A stretch of DNA of 38,207 nucleotides from Roseicella frigidaeris (GTDB lineage Bacteria; Pseudomonadota; Alphaproteobacteria; Acetobacterales; Acetobacteraceae), in the NCBI RefSeq assembly GCF_003258945.1, contig NZ_QLIX01000034.1:1-38207 (forward strand), written 5' to 3'. Positions 7,226 to 18,146 of the stretch are shown here, one piece after another. Under the pieces are notes generated by a model. That model was not told where the DNA came from, did not search any database, and was given only the letters and a program-made list of their open reading frames with translations. Each line of letters begins with the position of its first letter. Within the stretch, counting starts at the first letter, position 1. The translations under genes were made by a program, and so were the position numbers.

Positions 7226-8173
7226 ATGCGCCGCCGGGCCCTGCTCGGCGGCATGCTCGCCGCGCCGCGCCTCGCCCGGGCCGAGGCGCGCGCGGTCCGG
7301 GTGGTCAACGCCTATGCCGCCGGCGGCACCGCGGACATCGTCTGCCGGCTCCTTTTCCGCAGCCTCGCCGAGCGGACCGGGCGCGCCTATGTGGTGGAGA
7401 ACCGCCCCGGCGCCGCCGGCACCATCGCCGCGGCCATGGTCGCGCGGGCCCCGCCGGACGGCGAGACGCTGCTCTACGACGCCACCGCCTTCGCCGTGAA
7501 CCCGGCGCTGTTCGGGCCGAAGCTGCCCTACAGCGCGCGCGAGGATTTCCTGCCGGTCTACCTCTCGCTGGTGACGCCGAACACCATCATCGCCACGGAC
7601 CGCTTCCCGCCGCGCGGCGTCAGGGCGCTGATCGAGGCGGCGAAGGCGGCGCCGGGGCGGATCGATGCCGGCACCACCGGCATCGGCTCGGCGCAGCACA
7701 TCACCCTGGCGCTCTTCAACGCCATGGCCGGGGTCGAGATCAACCATGTCGTCTACCGCGACGCGCCGACGCTGCGGAACGACGTCGCCGCCGGCCGCGT
7801 CGATCTCCAGGTGAGCAACGTGCCGGGGACGGTGACGCTGCTGGCCGGCGGCAAGGTGCGGGCCCTCGCCCATACCGGCCTGGCGCCGGTCGCGGTCCTG
7901 CCGGGCGTCGAGGCGGTGGCGGAGACGCTGCCCGGCTTCGAGACCTTCGAGTGGAACGGCGTCTTCCTGCCCGCCGGCACGCCCGAGGGCATCCGCCAGT
8001 CGCTCAACCAGGCGCTGAACGCCATCGCGGCCGAGCCCGCCGTCGCCGCGCGGGTGGCCGCGATGGGCGGGATCGCCTGGCCGAACGCGCCGGCGGAATT
8101 CGCGCAGTTCCTCGACCGGCAATACGCCCTCCACGCGCGCGTCGTGCGCTCGGCCAACATCCGGATCGATTGA
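7226..8173 (+). CDS. Bug-family tripartite tricarboxylate transporter substrate-binding protein
   Basis: 315 residues from ATG 7226, which immediately follows the MBL stop. The N-terminus MRRRALLGGMLAAPRLARA is a short secretion signal cleaved near residue 19 (basic, hydrophobic, Ala-x-Ala-like), so the mature protein is periplasmic. Bug signatures are clear: 'AYAAGGTADIVCRLL', 'VVENRPGAAGTIAA', 'DGETLLYDATAFAVNPALF', 'YRDAPTLRNDVAAGRVDLQ' and 'WNGVFLPAGTPEGI'. The family binds carboxylates or other small polar ligands with a venus-flytrap fold. No tctA/tctB membrane genes are nearby, as for many of the numerous orphan Bug proteins in this kind of genome. The ligand cannot be assigned. Confidence 0.93.
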   Translation: MRRRALLGGMLAAPRLARAEARAVRVVNAYAAGGTADIVCRLLFRSLAERTGRAYVVENRPGAAGTIAAAMVARAPPDGETLLYDATAFAVNPALFGPKLPYSAREDFLPVYLSLVTPNTIIATDRFPPRGVRALIEAAKAAPGRIDAGTTGIGSAQHITLALFNAMAGVEINHVVYRDAPTLRNDVAAGRVDLQVSNVPGTVTLLAGGKVRALAHTGLAPVAVLPGVEAVAETLPGFETFEWNGVFLPAGTPEGIRQSLNQALNAIAAEPAVAARVAAMGGIAWPNAPAEFAQFLDRQYALHARVVRSANIRID

Positions 8174-8223
8174 GGCGGCCGCGCCGGCACCCCATATGCG
8201 CCGCGCAGATCGGGGAGCGGGCC

Positions 8224-9186
8224 ATGGGCCGGATGGTGGACGGGGCCTGGCAGGCCGATGAGGGCGGCACGCCCGGACCGGGCGGGCAGTTCCAGCGGCC
8301 GGAGACCCGCTTCCGCGACCGCATCGCGCCCGGCACGCGCTTCCCGCCGGAGGCCGGGCGCTATCATCTCTATGTCTCCCTCGCCTGTCCCTGGGCCCAC
8401 CGCACGCTGATCTTCCGGCGGCTGAAGGGGCTGGAGGGGATGATCTCGCTCTCGGTCACGCACTGGCTGATGGGCGAGCAGGGCTGGAGCTTCGAGCCGG
8501 GCGAGGGCGTGATCCCGGATGCGGTGAACGGCGCCCGCCACCTGCACGAGGTCTATGCGAAGGCGGTGCCGCGATACAGCGGCCGGGTCACCGTGCCCGT
8601 GCTCTGGGACAGGCAGGAAGGCACCATCGTCAACAACGAGAGCGCCGAGATCATCCGCATCCTCAACACCGCCTTCGACGGCCTCGGCGCCAAGCCGGGC
8701 GACTGGTATCCGCCATCACTGCGCGACAGGATCGACGCGGTGAACGAGCGCGTCTACGCCACGCTCAACAACGGCGTCTACCGGGCCGGCTTCGCCCGCA
8801 GCCAGGCCGCCTACGAGGAGGCGGTGCGGCCGCTCTTCGAGACGCTCGACTGGCTGGAGGAGCGCCTCGCGCGCCAGCCCTTCCTCTGCGGCGAGGCGGC
8901 GACGGAGGCGGATTGGCGGCTCTTCACCACGCTCATCCGCTTCGACGCGGTCTATCACGGCCACTTCAAGTGCAACCTGCGGCGGCTGGTCGACTATCCC
9001 GCCCTCTGGGACCACACGCGCTCGCTCTACCAGCATGACGGCGTGCGGGAGACGGTCGATCTCGGCCATATCAAGCGGCACTACTACATGAGCCACCCCT
9101 GGGTGAATCCGAGCCGCATCGTGCCGCTGGGGCCGATCCTCGACCTCGACGCGCCCGGGTCGCGCCGGGTGGCGCCGCTGGCCTGA
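8224..9186 (+). CDS. Glutathionyl-hydroquinone reductase (Xi-class GST, YqjG/PcpF type)
   Basis: 320 residues from ATG 8224, with GGGGAG about 7 nt upstream. The enzyme reduces glutathionyl-hydroquinones to free hydroquinones with a second glutathione. The catalytic Cys is C55 in 'SLACPWAHRTLIF', the family's CPWAHR motif. It is followed by 'VTVPVLWDRQEGTIVNNESAEIIR' (GSH site) and a C-terminal helical GST domain containing 'GEAATEADWRLFTTLIRFDAVYHGHFKCN', the latter characteristic of this class. The length agrees with YqjG (~328). Its position after an MBL hydrolase and a Bug receptor suggests handling of an aromatic or quinone compound, which is inference. Confidence 0.93.
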   Translation: MGRMVDGAWQADEGGTPGPGGQFQRPETRFRDRIAPGTRFPPEAGRYHLYVSLACPWAHRTLIFRRLKGLEGMISLSVTHWLMGEQGWSFEPGEGVIPDAVNGARHLHEVYAKAVPRYSGRVTVPVLWDRQEGTIVNNESAEIIRILNTAFDGLGAKPGDWYPPSLRDRIDAVNERVYATLNNGVYRAGFARSQAAYEEAVRPLFETLDWLEERLARQPFLCGEAATEADWRLFTTLIRFDAVYHGHFKCNLRRLVDYPALWDHTRSLYQHDGVRETVDLGHIKRHYYMSHPWVNPSRIVPLGPILDLDAPGSRRVAPLA

Positions 9187-9260
9187 TACGAACGGCCGTT
9201 GATCACCTGGCGCGGCGCCCGTTCGGGTGCTCGGCATGACGGAAGCATTCATGCCGTTGG
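9184..9260. repeat. REP-like repeat, copy B
   Basis: The spacer holds the near-perfect hairpin 9215-9230 (GCGCCCG/CGGGTGC, TT loop) and hairpin 9232-9256 (CGGCATGA...TTCATGCCG), the same pair in the same order as copy A at 152-193. It starts with a palindromic AACGGCCGTT at 9191-9200, also found in variant form at 2390. It lies between two co-directional genes and has no T-run. Confidence 0.7.
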
Positions 9261-9326
9261 CCTGATACCGAGCGAAATGCCGCCAGCGGCAGCGGAACCG
9301 CCGCCCGGGCATCCCGTTCGCGTACC

Positions 9327-10343
9327 ATGACGCGTGCGCAAGGCTCCGTACTGGTTCTCGTCGGGTTGCTGCTGTTCCTGCTCTGGCTGGTGCCGGAGGT
9401 GCCGCTGCTCGGCTTCGCGGCGGTGCTCCTCGCCCTGGCCCTGCGGGCGGGCGGCGAGCCGCTGGCCCGCCGCACCGGCCTGCCGGACTGGGCGGCGGTG
9501 CTGCTGGTCGCGGCGCTGACCGTGGCCGCGCTGGCGCTGGCGGTCTGGGCCGCCGCCGGCCCGCTCGCCGAGCAGGCGACGCAGCTCGCGCAGCGCCTGC
9601 CGCAATCGCTGGAAACGCTGCGCGGCTGGCTCTCCGGCACCGCCTGGGGCGACTGGCTGCTGCGCCAGGCCGAGCCAGGCCAGCTCATCAGCGGCTCCAG
9701 CGCCGAGACCGCGGCGCAGGCCGCCGCGCGCGCCGCCGGCAGCACGCTCGGCGGCCTCGGCAACCTGGTGCTGGTAGTATTGCTCGCCCTTTATCTCGCG
9801 GTGCAGCCGGCGGGGTATCTCAGCGGGCTGCGCAGCCTCTTCGATCCGCGGATCGACGGCCGCGTGCAGGAGACGCTGGCGGAGATCGGGCACACCCTGC
9901 GCGGCTGGCTGCTCGGCCAGGCCTTCGCCATGATCGTCGCGGGCACGCTCACCTGGCTCGGCTTCTGGGCCCTCGGCATTCCCCTGGCCGGGCTGCTGGC
10001 GGCGATCATCGGCCTGCTGAACTTCATCCCCGTCCTCGGCCCGGTCATCGGCGGCGTGCCGGCGGTGCTGCTGGCGATGACCGAGCAGCCGGTCCTCGGC
10101 CTCTGGGTCGTCGGCGTCATCGTCGCGGTGCAGACCATCGAGGGCAATTTCCTCACCCCCATGGTGCAGTCGCGCACCGCCGACCTGCCGCCGGCCCTGC
10201 TGCTGATCGTGCAGGTGCTGACCGGGGCGCTGTTCGGGCTGCTCGGTGTGGCGCTGGCCGCGCCGCTCTCGGCGCTCGGCCTGGTGCTGGCGAAGAAGGT
10301 CTATGTCGAGGGCTGGCTGGAGCGCGAGCCGCCCAAGGCCTGA
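9327..10343 (+). CDS. AI-2E family (PerM/YdiK-type) membrane transporter
   Basis: 338 residues. There are two or three hydrophobic segments at residues ~8-45 and 53-78, a soluble insertion to ~145, then a helical membrane region to the C-terminus. Typical family text includes 'VVLLALYLAVQP', 'LRGWLLGQAFAMIVAGTLTWLGFWALGIP', 'GLLNFIPVLGPVIGGVPAVLLAM' and 'QTIEGNFLTPMVQSRTADLPPALLL'. The family includes the AI-2 exporter TqsA and Na+/H+ antiporters, so the substrate is not predictable. There is no clear Shine-Dalgarno, and the in-frame GTG near 9351 is an alternative start. It is flanked by repeat-containing spacers and looks like a stand-alone transcription unit. Confidence 0.9.
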   Translation: MTRAQGSVLVLVGLLLFLLWLVPEVPLLGFAAVLLALALRAGGEPLARRTGLPDWAAVLLVAALTVAALALAVWAAAGPLAEQATQLAQRLPQSLETLRGWLSGTAWGDWLLRQAEPGQLISGSSAETAAQAAARAAGSTLGGLGNLVLVVLLALYLAVQPAGYLSGLRSLFDPRIDGRVQETLAEIGHTLRGWLLGQAFAMIVAGTLTWLGFWALGIPLAGLLAAIIGLLNFIPVLGPVIGGVPAVLLAMTEQPVLGLWVVGVIVAVQTIEGNFLTPMVQSRTADLPPALLLIVQVLTGALFGLLGVALAAPLSALGLVLAKKVYVEGWLEREPPKA

Positions 10344-10349
10344 TGCCGA

Positions 10350-10376
10350 GCGCAGGTCCGTTTCGCCGTCCTGCGC
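10350..10376. repeat. GCGCAGG-type hairpin between convergent genes
   Basis: GCGCAGG at 10350-10356 pairs with CCTGCGC at 10370-10376, with an inner TTTCGCC-like loop. It is a shortened copy of the hairpins at 205-239 and 35826-35856. It follows the AI-2E stop by 7 nt and precedes the convergent PhzF-like stop, so a bidirectional terminator role is possible. There is no T-tract. Confidence 0.5.
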
Positions 10377-10423
10377 CTCAAGCGCCGGGCCAGGATCCGT
10401 GAACCCGGTGGAGGGAGCCTGGC

Positions 10424-11314
10424 CTACAGCTCCGCCTCGCCGCGCAGCACCGGCACGCAGCCGCCGCCGACCGTGGCGCGGATGCCGGCGGCGGTGCGCC
10501 GCGCCGTGGTCCGCAGCAGGCTGGGCCGGCCCATCTCGATGCCCTGCAGCATATCGAGGCTGGCCGACTCCGCGCCCGAGAGGTGCAGCAGGAAGCCGGC
10601 GAGCGGCGTCGCGGCGCTGCCGGTCGCCGGATCCTCCCAGGTGCCCGTCAGCGGCGAGAACATGCGGGTCCGCAGCCGCTCCCCGTCGCGCCGGTAGAGA
10701 TAGAGCGACAGCTTGCCGCCCAGCGCCGGCTGCGCCGCGACGCAGCGCTGGAAGGCGCCGAGATCGGGGCGGGCGGCGGCGAGCCCGTCCGCCGTGACCT
10801 CGACCAGCACGCGCGGATTGCCGCCATCGCCCGCGAGCTGCGGCGGGTGATGCGCCGTGACCACCGCCGCCGGCTCCAGCCCGGCGCAGGCGGCGATGGC
10901 GGCCACCGGCATCGCCGGGCCGATCGAAAGCGGCTGCGGCGCGGCGATGGCGGCGCCCTGCACCGCGCCGGCGGCATCGCGCCAGAGCTCCACCTCGACG
11001 AGGCCGGCCATCTCCTCCAGCCGCAGCCCGGCCCCGTCGCCCCACCCCTCCCGCGCCAGCACCCAGGCGGTGCCGACGCTCGGATGCCCGGCGAAGGGCA
11101 TCTCGGCGACGCGGTTGAAGATCCGCACCCGCGCGGTATTCGCCGGATCGGCCGGGGGCAGCACGAAGGTGGTCTCGCTGAGGTTGAACTCGGCGGCGAG
11201 GGCCTGCATCTCGGCCTCGTCGAGGCCGCGCGCATCGGGGAAGACGGCGAGCTGGTTGCCGCCGAAGCGGCGGTCGGTGAAGACGTCGAGGGTCACGAAG
11301 CGGTAGCGGCGCAT
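10424..11314 (-). CDS. PhzF-family isomerase-like protein (paralogue 1)
   Basis: 296 residues from ATG 11314 (a GTG sits one codon upstream). PhzF/diaminopimelate-epimerase fold: the N-terminal half holds '[17 protein letters not shown]', the catalytic Glu47 in NLSETTF and '[15 protein letters not shown]'. The C-terminal half holds '[19 protein letters not shown]' and 'QGIEMGRPS'. The length is typical (~280-300). PhzF isomerises a dihydro-hydroxyanthranilate in phenazine synthesis, but most homologues sit outside phenazine clusters and have unknown substrates. No other phz genes are present. It is the last gene of the long minus-strand run, 100 bp after thiD on the same strand. A second paralogue (33756-34640) overlaps thiE. 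Confidence 0.9.
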   Translation of the reverse strand: MRRYRFVTLDVFTDRRFGGNQLAVFPDARGLDEAEMQALAAEFNLSETTFVLPPADPANTARVRIFNRVAEMPFAGHPSVGTAWVLAREGWGDGAGLRLEEMAGLVEVELWRDAAGAVQGAAIAAPQPLSIGPAMPVAAIAACAGLEPAAVVTAHHPPQLAGDGGNPRVLVEVTADGLAAARPDLGAFQRCVAAQPALGGKLSLYLYRRDGERLRTRMFSPLTGTWEDPATGSAATPLAGFLLHLSGAESASLDMLQGIEMGRPSLLRTTARRTAAGIRATVGGGCVPVLRGEAEL

Positions 11315-11414
11315 CACGGCATCCCTGCTGCGGGTCGCCGCCGACTGTGGCGCCGGCGCCCGCGCCGGACCAGGGGGCGCCCCATGGCGGTCCAGAGGCC
11401 GCCGAGGCGCGGCG

Positions 11415-12254
11415 TCACCCCGGAGGCAGGGCCTGCCCCGCCGCCAGCCGCGCCAGCCGGGCCGGGTCGATGGTCACGCCATGGTCGAGCGGGCCATGCC
11501 CGCGGCCGAGGCCGGGCGCGGCGAGGATCGCCGCCCGGACATAGGCGCGGGCGCGAGCCACCGCCTCCGGCAGCGCCAGGCCCTGGGCCAGGCCGGCGGC
11601 GATGGCGGAGGCCAGGGTGCAGCCCGTGCCATGGGTATGCCGGGTCTCGATGCGGCGGTCCTCGAAGCGCGTCACCCCCGCGGGCGTCGCCAGGATATCG
11701 ACCAGCCTGTCGCCGGTGAGATGCCCGCCCTTCAGCAGCACCGCCCGCGCGCCGAGGCCGAGCAGCGCCGTCGCCGCCTCCGGCATCGCCGCGGCATTCG
11801 GGATGCGGCGGCCGAGCAGCGTCTCCGCCTCCGGCAGGTTCGGCGTGATGACGGCCGCCATCGGCAGCAGGCGACGGCTCAGCGCCTCGACCGCCTCGGG
11901 CTGCAGCAGCGGGTGGCCGCCCTTGGCCACCATCACCGGATCGGCGACCAGTGGCACGCCCGGCGCCTCGGCCGCCAGCTCGTCGCACACCGCCTCGATG
12001 GTCGGGGCATCGTGCAGCATGCCGGTCTTCAGCGCATCGGCGCCGATGTCGCGCAGCACGAGGCGGATCTGCTGGCGGAGGAAATCGGTGGGCACGGGGA
12101 GCACGCCCTGCACCCCCTCGGTGTTCTGCGCCGTCAGCGCGGTGATCGCCGTCGCGGCATAGCCGCCGAGCGCGGTGACCGCCTTCAGATCGGCCTGGAT
12201 GCCCGCCCCGCCGCCGGAATCCGAGCCGGCGACGATGAGGACGCGGCCCTTCAC
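11415..12254 (-). CDS. thiD: Hydroxymethylpyrimidine / phosphomethylpyrimidine kinase
   Basis: 279 residues. ThiD phosphorylates HMP and HMP-P to HMP-PP for thiamine synthesis. The ribokinase-like fold is clear: '[21 protein letters not shown]' at the N-terminus (substrate-binding Gly/Asp), '[15 protein letters not shown]', '[10 protein letters not shown]', '[12 protein letters not shown]', '[13 protein letters not shown]', and near residue 210 the anion-hole motif '[17 protein letters not shown]' with the catalytic position just after GTGC. Its ATG overlaps the glmM stop by 4 nt, so the two are translationally coupled. The length is normal. Confidence 0.96.
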   Translation of the reverse strand: MKGRVLIVAGSDSGGGAGIQADLKAVTALGGYAATAITALTAQNTEGVQGVLPVPTDFLRQQIRLVLRDIGADALKTGMLHDAPTIEAVCDELAAEAPGVPLVADPVMVAKGGHPLLQPEAVEALSRRLLPMAAVITPNLPEAETLLGRRIPNAAAMPEAATALLGLGARAVLLKGGHLTGDRLVDILATPAGVTRFEDRRIETRHTHGTGCTLASAIAAGLAQGLALPEAVARARAYVRAAILAAPGLGRGHGPLDHGVTIDPARLARLAAGQALPPG

Positions 12255-13615
12255 GCGGGGACCTTGGCGCGCGAGCGGATGGCCTCGGCGAGCAGGGCGA
12301 CCGTCTCCTCGACCAGCCCCTCATCCTCCGCCTCGGCCATCACCCGGATCACCGGCTCGGTGCCGCTGGCCCGGATCAGCACCCGGCCGCGCTCGCCGAG
12401 CCGCTCCTCCTGCGCCGCGATCTCGCGCTGCACCGCCGGGTCCTTGAGCGGCGAGGAGCCGCTGTAGCGGACATTCACCAGCTTCTGCGGCAGGGGCTGG
12501 AAGCGGCGGCAGACCTGGCTGGCCGGGCGCCGCTCCTCGACCAGCACCGAGAGCACCTGCAGCGCCGCGATGAGCCCGTCCCCGGTGGTGCCGAAATCCG
12601 TCATGATCATGTGGCCCGACTGCTCGCCGCCGAGGTTGCAGCCGACCTCCCGCATGCGCTCGCCGACATAGCGGTCCCCGACCGCGGTGCGGAGCAGCCC
12701 GACGCCACGCTCCCGCAGATGCCGCTCGAGGCCCATATTCGACATGACGGTGGCGACGACATGGCCGCCCCGCAGGCGGTCCTGCGCCTGCCAGGAGCCG
12801 GCGATGAGGGCGAGGATCTGGTCGCCGTCGATGATGCTGCCCGCCTCGTCCACCATCACCAGCCGGTCGGCATCGCCGTCGAGGGCGATGCCGAGATCGG
12901 CGCGGCGCTCGCGCACCACCTCGGCGAGCTTCCCCGGCGCGGTGGAGCCGACCCCGTCATTGATGTTGAAGCCATCCGGCGAGACGCCGAGCGGCACCAC
13001 CTCCGCCCCCAGCTCCCAGAGCACGGTCGGCGCCACCTTGTAGGCGGCGCCATGGGCGCAATCGATGACGATGCGCAGCTTCTCGAGGGTGAGGCCGCGC
13101 GGGAAGGACTGCTTCGCCGCCTCGATGTAGCGGCCGGGCGCATCCTCCATGCGGCTGGCGCGGCCGAGCCGGGCCGGCGGCACCAGGGCGGCGGCGAGGT
13201 CGCCGGCCATCAGCGCCTCGATCTGCATCTCCTGGGCATCGGAGAGCTTCAGCCCGTCCGGGCCGAAGAGCTTGATGCCGTTGTCCTCGAAAAGGTTGTG
13301 CGAGGCGCTGATCATGACGCCGAGATCGGCCCGGAGGCTGCGCGTCAGCATGGCGATGGCCGGCGTCGGCAGCGGCCCCACCAGGACCACGTCCATGCCC
13401 ATGCCGATGAAGCCCGCGGTCAGCGCCGGCTCCAGCATGTAGCCCGAGAGGCGGGTATCCTTGCCGATGACCACCCGATGCCGGTGCGTGCCGCGGTTGA
13501 AGATGCGGCCGGCCGCCTGGCCGAGGCGCAGCGCGGTCGCGGCATCCATCGGCGCGCGGTTGGCGGTGCCGCGGATTCCGTCGGTGCCGAAGAGGCGGCG
13601 GGTGGAAGCAGTCAT
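12251..13615 (-). CDS. glmM: Phosphoglucosamine mutase
   Basis: 454 residues from ATG 13615 ([16 protein letters not shown]). Nine further upstream codons are open but not conserved. It converts glucosamine-6-P to glucosamine-1-P for peptidoglycan and LPS. The phosphoserine loop is '[13 protein letters not shown]' with catalytic S105. The metal site is '[16 protein letters not shown]', the sugar loop is 'GGEQSGH', and the phosphate-binding C-terminus is '[19 protein letters not shown]'. The length fits the family (~445-455). It lies 73 bp after folP and overlaps thiD by 4 nt. Order ftsH-folP-glmM is widely conserved in Alphaproteobacteria. Confidence 0.97.
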   Translation of the reverse strand: MTASTRRLFGTDGIRGTANRAPMDAATALRLGQAAGRIFNRGTHRHRVVIGKDTRLSGYMLEPALTAGFIGMGMDVVLVGPLPTPAIAMLTRSLRADLGVMISASHNLFEDNGIKLFGPDGLKLSDAQEMQIEALMAGDLAAALVPPARLGRASRMEDAPGRYIEAAKQSFPRGLTLEKLRIVIDCAHGAAYKVAPTVLWELGAEVVPLGVSPDGFNINDGVGSTAPGKLAEVVRERRADLGIALDGDADRLVMVDEAGSIIDGDQILALIAGSWQAQDRLRGGHVVATVMSNMGLERHLRERGVGLLRTAVGDRYVGERMREVGCNLGGEQSGHMIMTDFGTTGDGLIAALQVLSVLVEERRPASQVCRRFQPLPQKLVNVRYSGSSPLKDPAVQREIAAQEERLGERGRVLIRASGTEPVIRVMAEAEDEGLVEETVALLAEAIRSRAKVPA

Positions 13616-13688
13616 GTCGGCCCCATTGCGCGGAAGATCCAATCCCCCAAGTAGCGAAAGCCGTGCCTGTGGTCCATCAAACCGTGCG

Positions 13689-14750
13689 TCAGACGGCCTC
13701 CTCGGGCGCCTCGCCCGCGGCTGCGGCCTGCCAGACGGCGAGCGCCTGCACCGTCTCGGCCACGTCGTGCACGCGGAGGATGGCGGCGCCGCGGGAGGCG
13801 GCGAAGAGGGCCCCGGCGAGGCTCGGCACGACCCGCCGCGCCGCCTCGGCGATGCCGCTGAGCCGGCCGAGGAAGCGCTTGCGGGAGAGGCCGACCAGGA
13901 TCGGGCAGCCGAGGCCGGCGAGCAGCGGCAGGCGCTCGAGCAGCGCCAGGTTGTGCGCCATGGTCTTGCCGAAGCCGATGCCGGGATCGATGGCGATGCG
14001 GCTGCGGGGGATGCCCTGGCCTTCCAGCGCCGCCACCCGGGCGCGCAGGAATTCCGCCACCTCCAGCACCACGTCGCCGTAGCGGGCCTCGGCCTGCATG
14101 GTCCGCGGCTCGGTGCCCGGCATGTGCATCAGCACGGCCGGCGCCCCGGCCGCCGCCACCACGCCGGCGGCCGCCGCATCGTGGCGGAGGGCGGTGACGT
14201 CGTTGACGATCTCCGCCCCGGCCTCCAGCGCTGCCGCCATGGTGGCGGCATGCCGCGTATCGACCGAGACCGGCGCGGCGCAGGCGAGCTCGCGCACCAC
14301 CGGCAGGATGCGGCGGATCTCCTCCTCCGGGGTCACCGGATCGGCGCCCGGGCGGGTGCTCTCGCCGCCGATGTCGAGCAGGTCGGCGCCGGCGGCCAGC
14401 ATGGCATGGCCGCGGGCGATGGCCGCCGCCGCCCCGGCGGTCTCGCCGCCATCCGAGAAGCTATCCGGCGTGACGTTGACGATGCCCATGACCAACGGCC
14501 GGCCCGGGCTGCGGGGGGCGATGCCGGCGAAGTCGGGCGGCCGGCGGGTCAGCGGCAGCAGCAGGGGCTGCCAGGCGCCGGGAATGGCCTGGACCGGCAG
14601 GATACCGATGACGCGGCCCTCGGCCAGCAGCCGCACCAGGGGAAAGGCCAGGGGCCCGCCCAGCAGCGGCAGGGCGGAGCCCTGCGCCAGACAGGCCGAA
14701 GCCGCCGGCCCCTCGAGGAGGCCCAGCGGCTCGATCCAACGCCCGGTCAT
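13689..14750 (-). CDS. folP: Dihydropteroate synthase with N-terminal extension
   Basis: 353 residues, about 70-80 longer than the usual ~280. The catalytic TIM barrel starts near residue 86 with '[19 protein letters not shown]', followed by '[21 protein letters not shown]', '[29 protein letters not shown]', '[14 protein letters not shown]', '[20 protein letters not shown]' and '[15 protein letters not shown]'. These are the pterin- and pABA-binding loops of DHPS. The first ~85 residues (beginning [14 protein letters not shown]) are hydrophobic/proline-rich and not part of the known catalytic core. Codon use does not change across the join, so the extension looks genuine. It condenses 6-hydroxymethyl-dihydropterin-PP with pABA for folate. 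Confidence 0.95.
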   Translation of the reverse strand: MTGRWIEPLGLLEGPAASACLAQGSALPLLGGPLAFPLVRLLAEGRVIGILPVQAIPGAWQPLLLPLTRRPPDFAGIAPRSPGRPLVMGIVNVTPDSFSDGGETAGAAAAIARGHAMLAAGADLLDIGGESTRPGADPVTPEEEIRRILPVVRELACAAPVSVDTRHAATMAAALEAGAEIVNDVTALRHDAAAAGVVAAAGAPAVLMHMPGTEPRTMQAEARYGDVVLEVAEFLRARVAALEGQGIPRSRIAIDPGIGFGKTMAHNLALLERLPLLAGLGCPILVGLSRKRFLGRLSGIAEAARRVVPSLAGALFAASRGAAILRVHDVAETVQALAVWQAAAAGEAPEEAV

Positions 14751-14802
14751 GTCGCCGGCTGCCCTGGGCCCGGACGCCCGCGGCGCCCGAGCCCGCCAAG
14801 CA

Positions 14803-16725
<1,923 letters not shown>

Positions 16726-16827
16726 CGATTCATATCCTGTTCCCGCCATGGCCCCTGCGGGCCATGAACCCTTGGGCGCCATGCCCGTGATTCTGCCGGG
16801 TTCTAGATAGGGAGGAATTCCCGGCGG

Positions 16828-18117
16828 TTAATGGGCCACACGACCTCGCCATTCGGCTCCCCCGGTCACCGGTCCGGCAGTCGGGGCGAGAAGCATGGGG
16901 AATTCGGCGCAGCATTCGGCGTCAGGATAGCTGAGACAAGGCACGGCGACCAGCGCGCCGTGCTGCCGGATCGCCGGCAGGGTGGCCAGGACCAGCGCCG
17001 GCAGGCCCGGCGCCGCGCGCCGCAGCCCGGCGGCATCGGCCCCGAGCGCGCCAAGGCTGCAGCCGGGCCGGCCAACCGCGAGCAGGCGGAAGCGCCCGTC
17101 CCAGCCCGCCCCGGGCACCGCCGCGACCGGCGGCGCCACGGCGGCGGATTCGCGGGCCAGCAGCCAGCCGCCCCGGCCGCCCCCCCGGCTGCGGCGCAGG
17201 ATGGCGCCGCCGAGCGTCCCGCCGCCGCGCCGGCGCAGCGCCGCGACCGCCGCCGGCGCCGGCGGGAAGGCGCCGCCGCCGACCAGCCGGACCAGGGCGC
17301 CGAGGCCGGCATCGGCCAGCGCATCCTCGCCGAGCCGCGCGGGATCGATCGTGGCATGGCCGGTCGGGTGGAGCCGCACCGCCTCGGCGAGCCGCGCCGC
17401 CAGCGCCCCCTCCCCGCGCCCACGCCGGGCGGCGAATCCGGCCGCCGCCGCGGCCAGGGCCTCGACCGCCGCGCCGGTGCCCGCCGGATCGGCCAGCGCG
17501 GCGCGCAGGGCGACGCGGCCGAAGCGGGCATCGGCATTGCTCGGGTCGCGGACCGGGGCGAGGCCGGCGGCCCGCACCACCGCCTCCAGCCGCGCCGGCG
17601 GGATGGCAAGGAGCGGGCGGAGCAGCAGGGCCTCGGGCGCCGCCCGTACCGCCGCCATGGCGGCGAGTCCCGCCGCGCCGCTGCCCCGGAAGGCCCGCAG
17701 CAATAGGGTTTCGGCCTGGTCGCCGCGGTGATGGCCGAGCAGCAGCCAGGGCCGGCCCACCTCGCCGCAGGCCCGCAGCAGCGCGGCGTGGCGGGCCTCG
17801 CGCGCCCGCGCCTGCAGGCCGGGGCCGGCGGCGAGGCCAAGGCCGAGGATCCGGGCGGCGATGCCGCGCCCGGCGAGCTGCGCCGCGACGCCGGCCGCCT
17901 CGGCCGCGCTCCCCGGCCGCAGCCCGTGATCGACGATGAGCGCGAGCAGGCTGCCGCCGCGCGCCCGCGCCCAGTCCGCGGCGAGCAGGGCCAGCGCCAG
18001 GCTGTGCGGGCCGCCGGAGACGCCGGCCGCCAGGCGGGGCGAGGCGCCGAAGGGGCCGAGCGGCGCCATCAGCCCGGCGAATTCCGCCGGGCCGAGCGGC
18101 AGGTCGGCCGCCGCCAC
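16828..18117 (-). CDS. tilS: tRNA(Ile)-lysidine synthase with altered PP-loop
   Basis: 429 residues from GTG 18117. TilS attaches lysine to C34 of tRNA-Ile2(CAU), switching it to AUA decoding, and is normally essential. The N-type ATP-pyrophosphatase domain includes 'LAAGVSGGPHSLALALLAADW' near residue 32, 'LIVDHGLRPGSAAEAAGVAAQLAGRGI', 'LQARAREARHAALLRACG' and 'LLLGHHRGDQAETLLLRAFRGSGAAGLAAM'. The PP-loop is SGGPHS instead of SGG(x)DS, so the conserved Asp is His. The rest of the domain and the C-terminal region look intact, and synteny (cpoB-tilS-ftsH) is as expected. Whether the His is tolerated or marks a sequencing error is unresolved. Confidence 0.92.
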   Translation of the reverse strand: MAAADLPLGPAEFAGLMAPLGPFGASPRLAAGVSGGPHSLALALLAADWARARGGSLLALIVDHGLRPGSAAEAAGVAAQLAGRGIAARILGLGLAAGPGLQARAREARHAALLRACGEVGRPWLLLGHHRGDQAETLLLRAFRGSGAAGLAAMAAVRAAPEALLLRPLLAIPPARLEAVVRAAGLAPVRDPSNADARFGRVALRAALADPAGTGAAVEALAAAAAGFAARRGRGEGALAARLAEAVRLHPTGHATIDPARLGEDALADAGLGALVRLVGGGAFPPAPAAVAALRRRGGGTLGGAILRRSRGGGRGGWLLARESAAVAPPVAAVPGAGWDGRFRLLAVGRPGCSLGALGADAAGLRRAAPGLPALVLATLPAIRQHGALVAVPCLSYPDAECCAEFPMLLAPTAGPVTGGAEWRGRVAH

Positions 18118-18146
18118 GGCCCGGCCCCGTCAGGCCGCGCCCGGCC

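Noticed and set aside
10424-11314. A phenazine biosynthesis locus
   Set aside because: Only PhzF homologues occur, with none of phzA-E or phzG beside them. The FMN-binding protein at 28023 is not a convincing PhzG.
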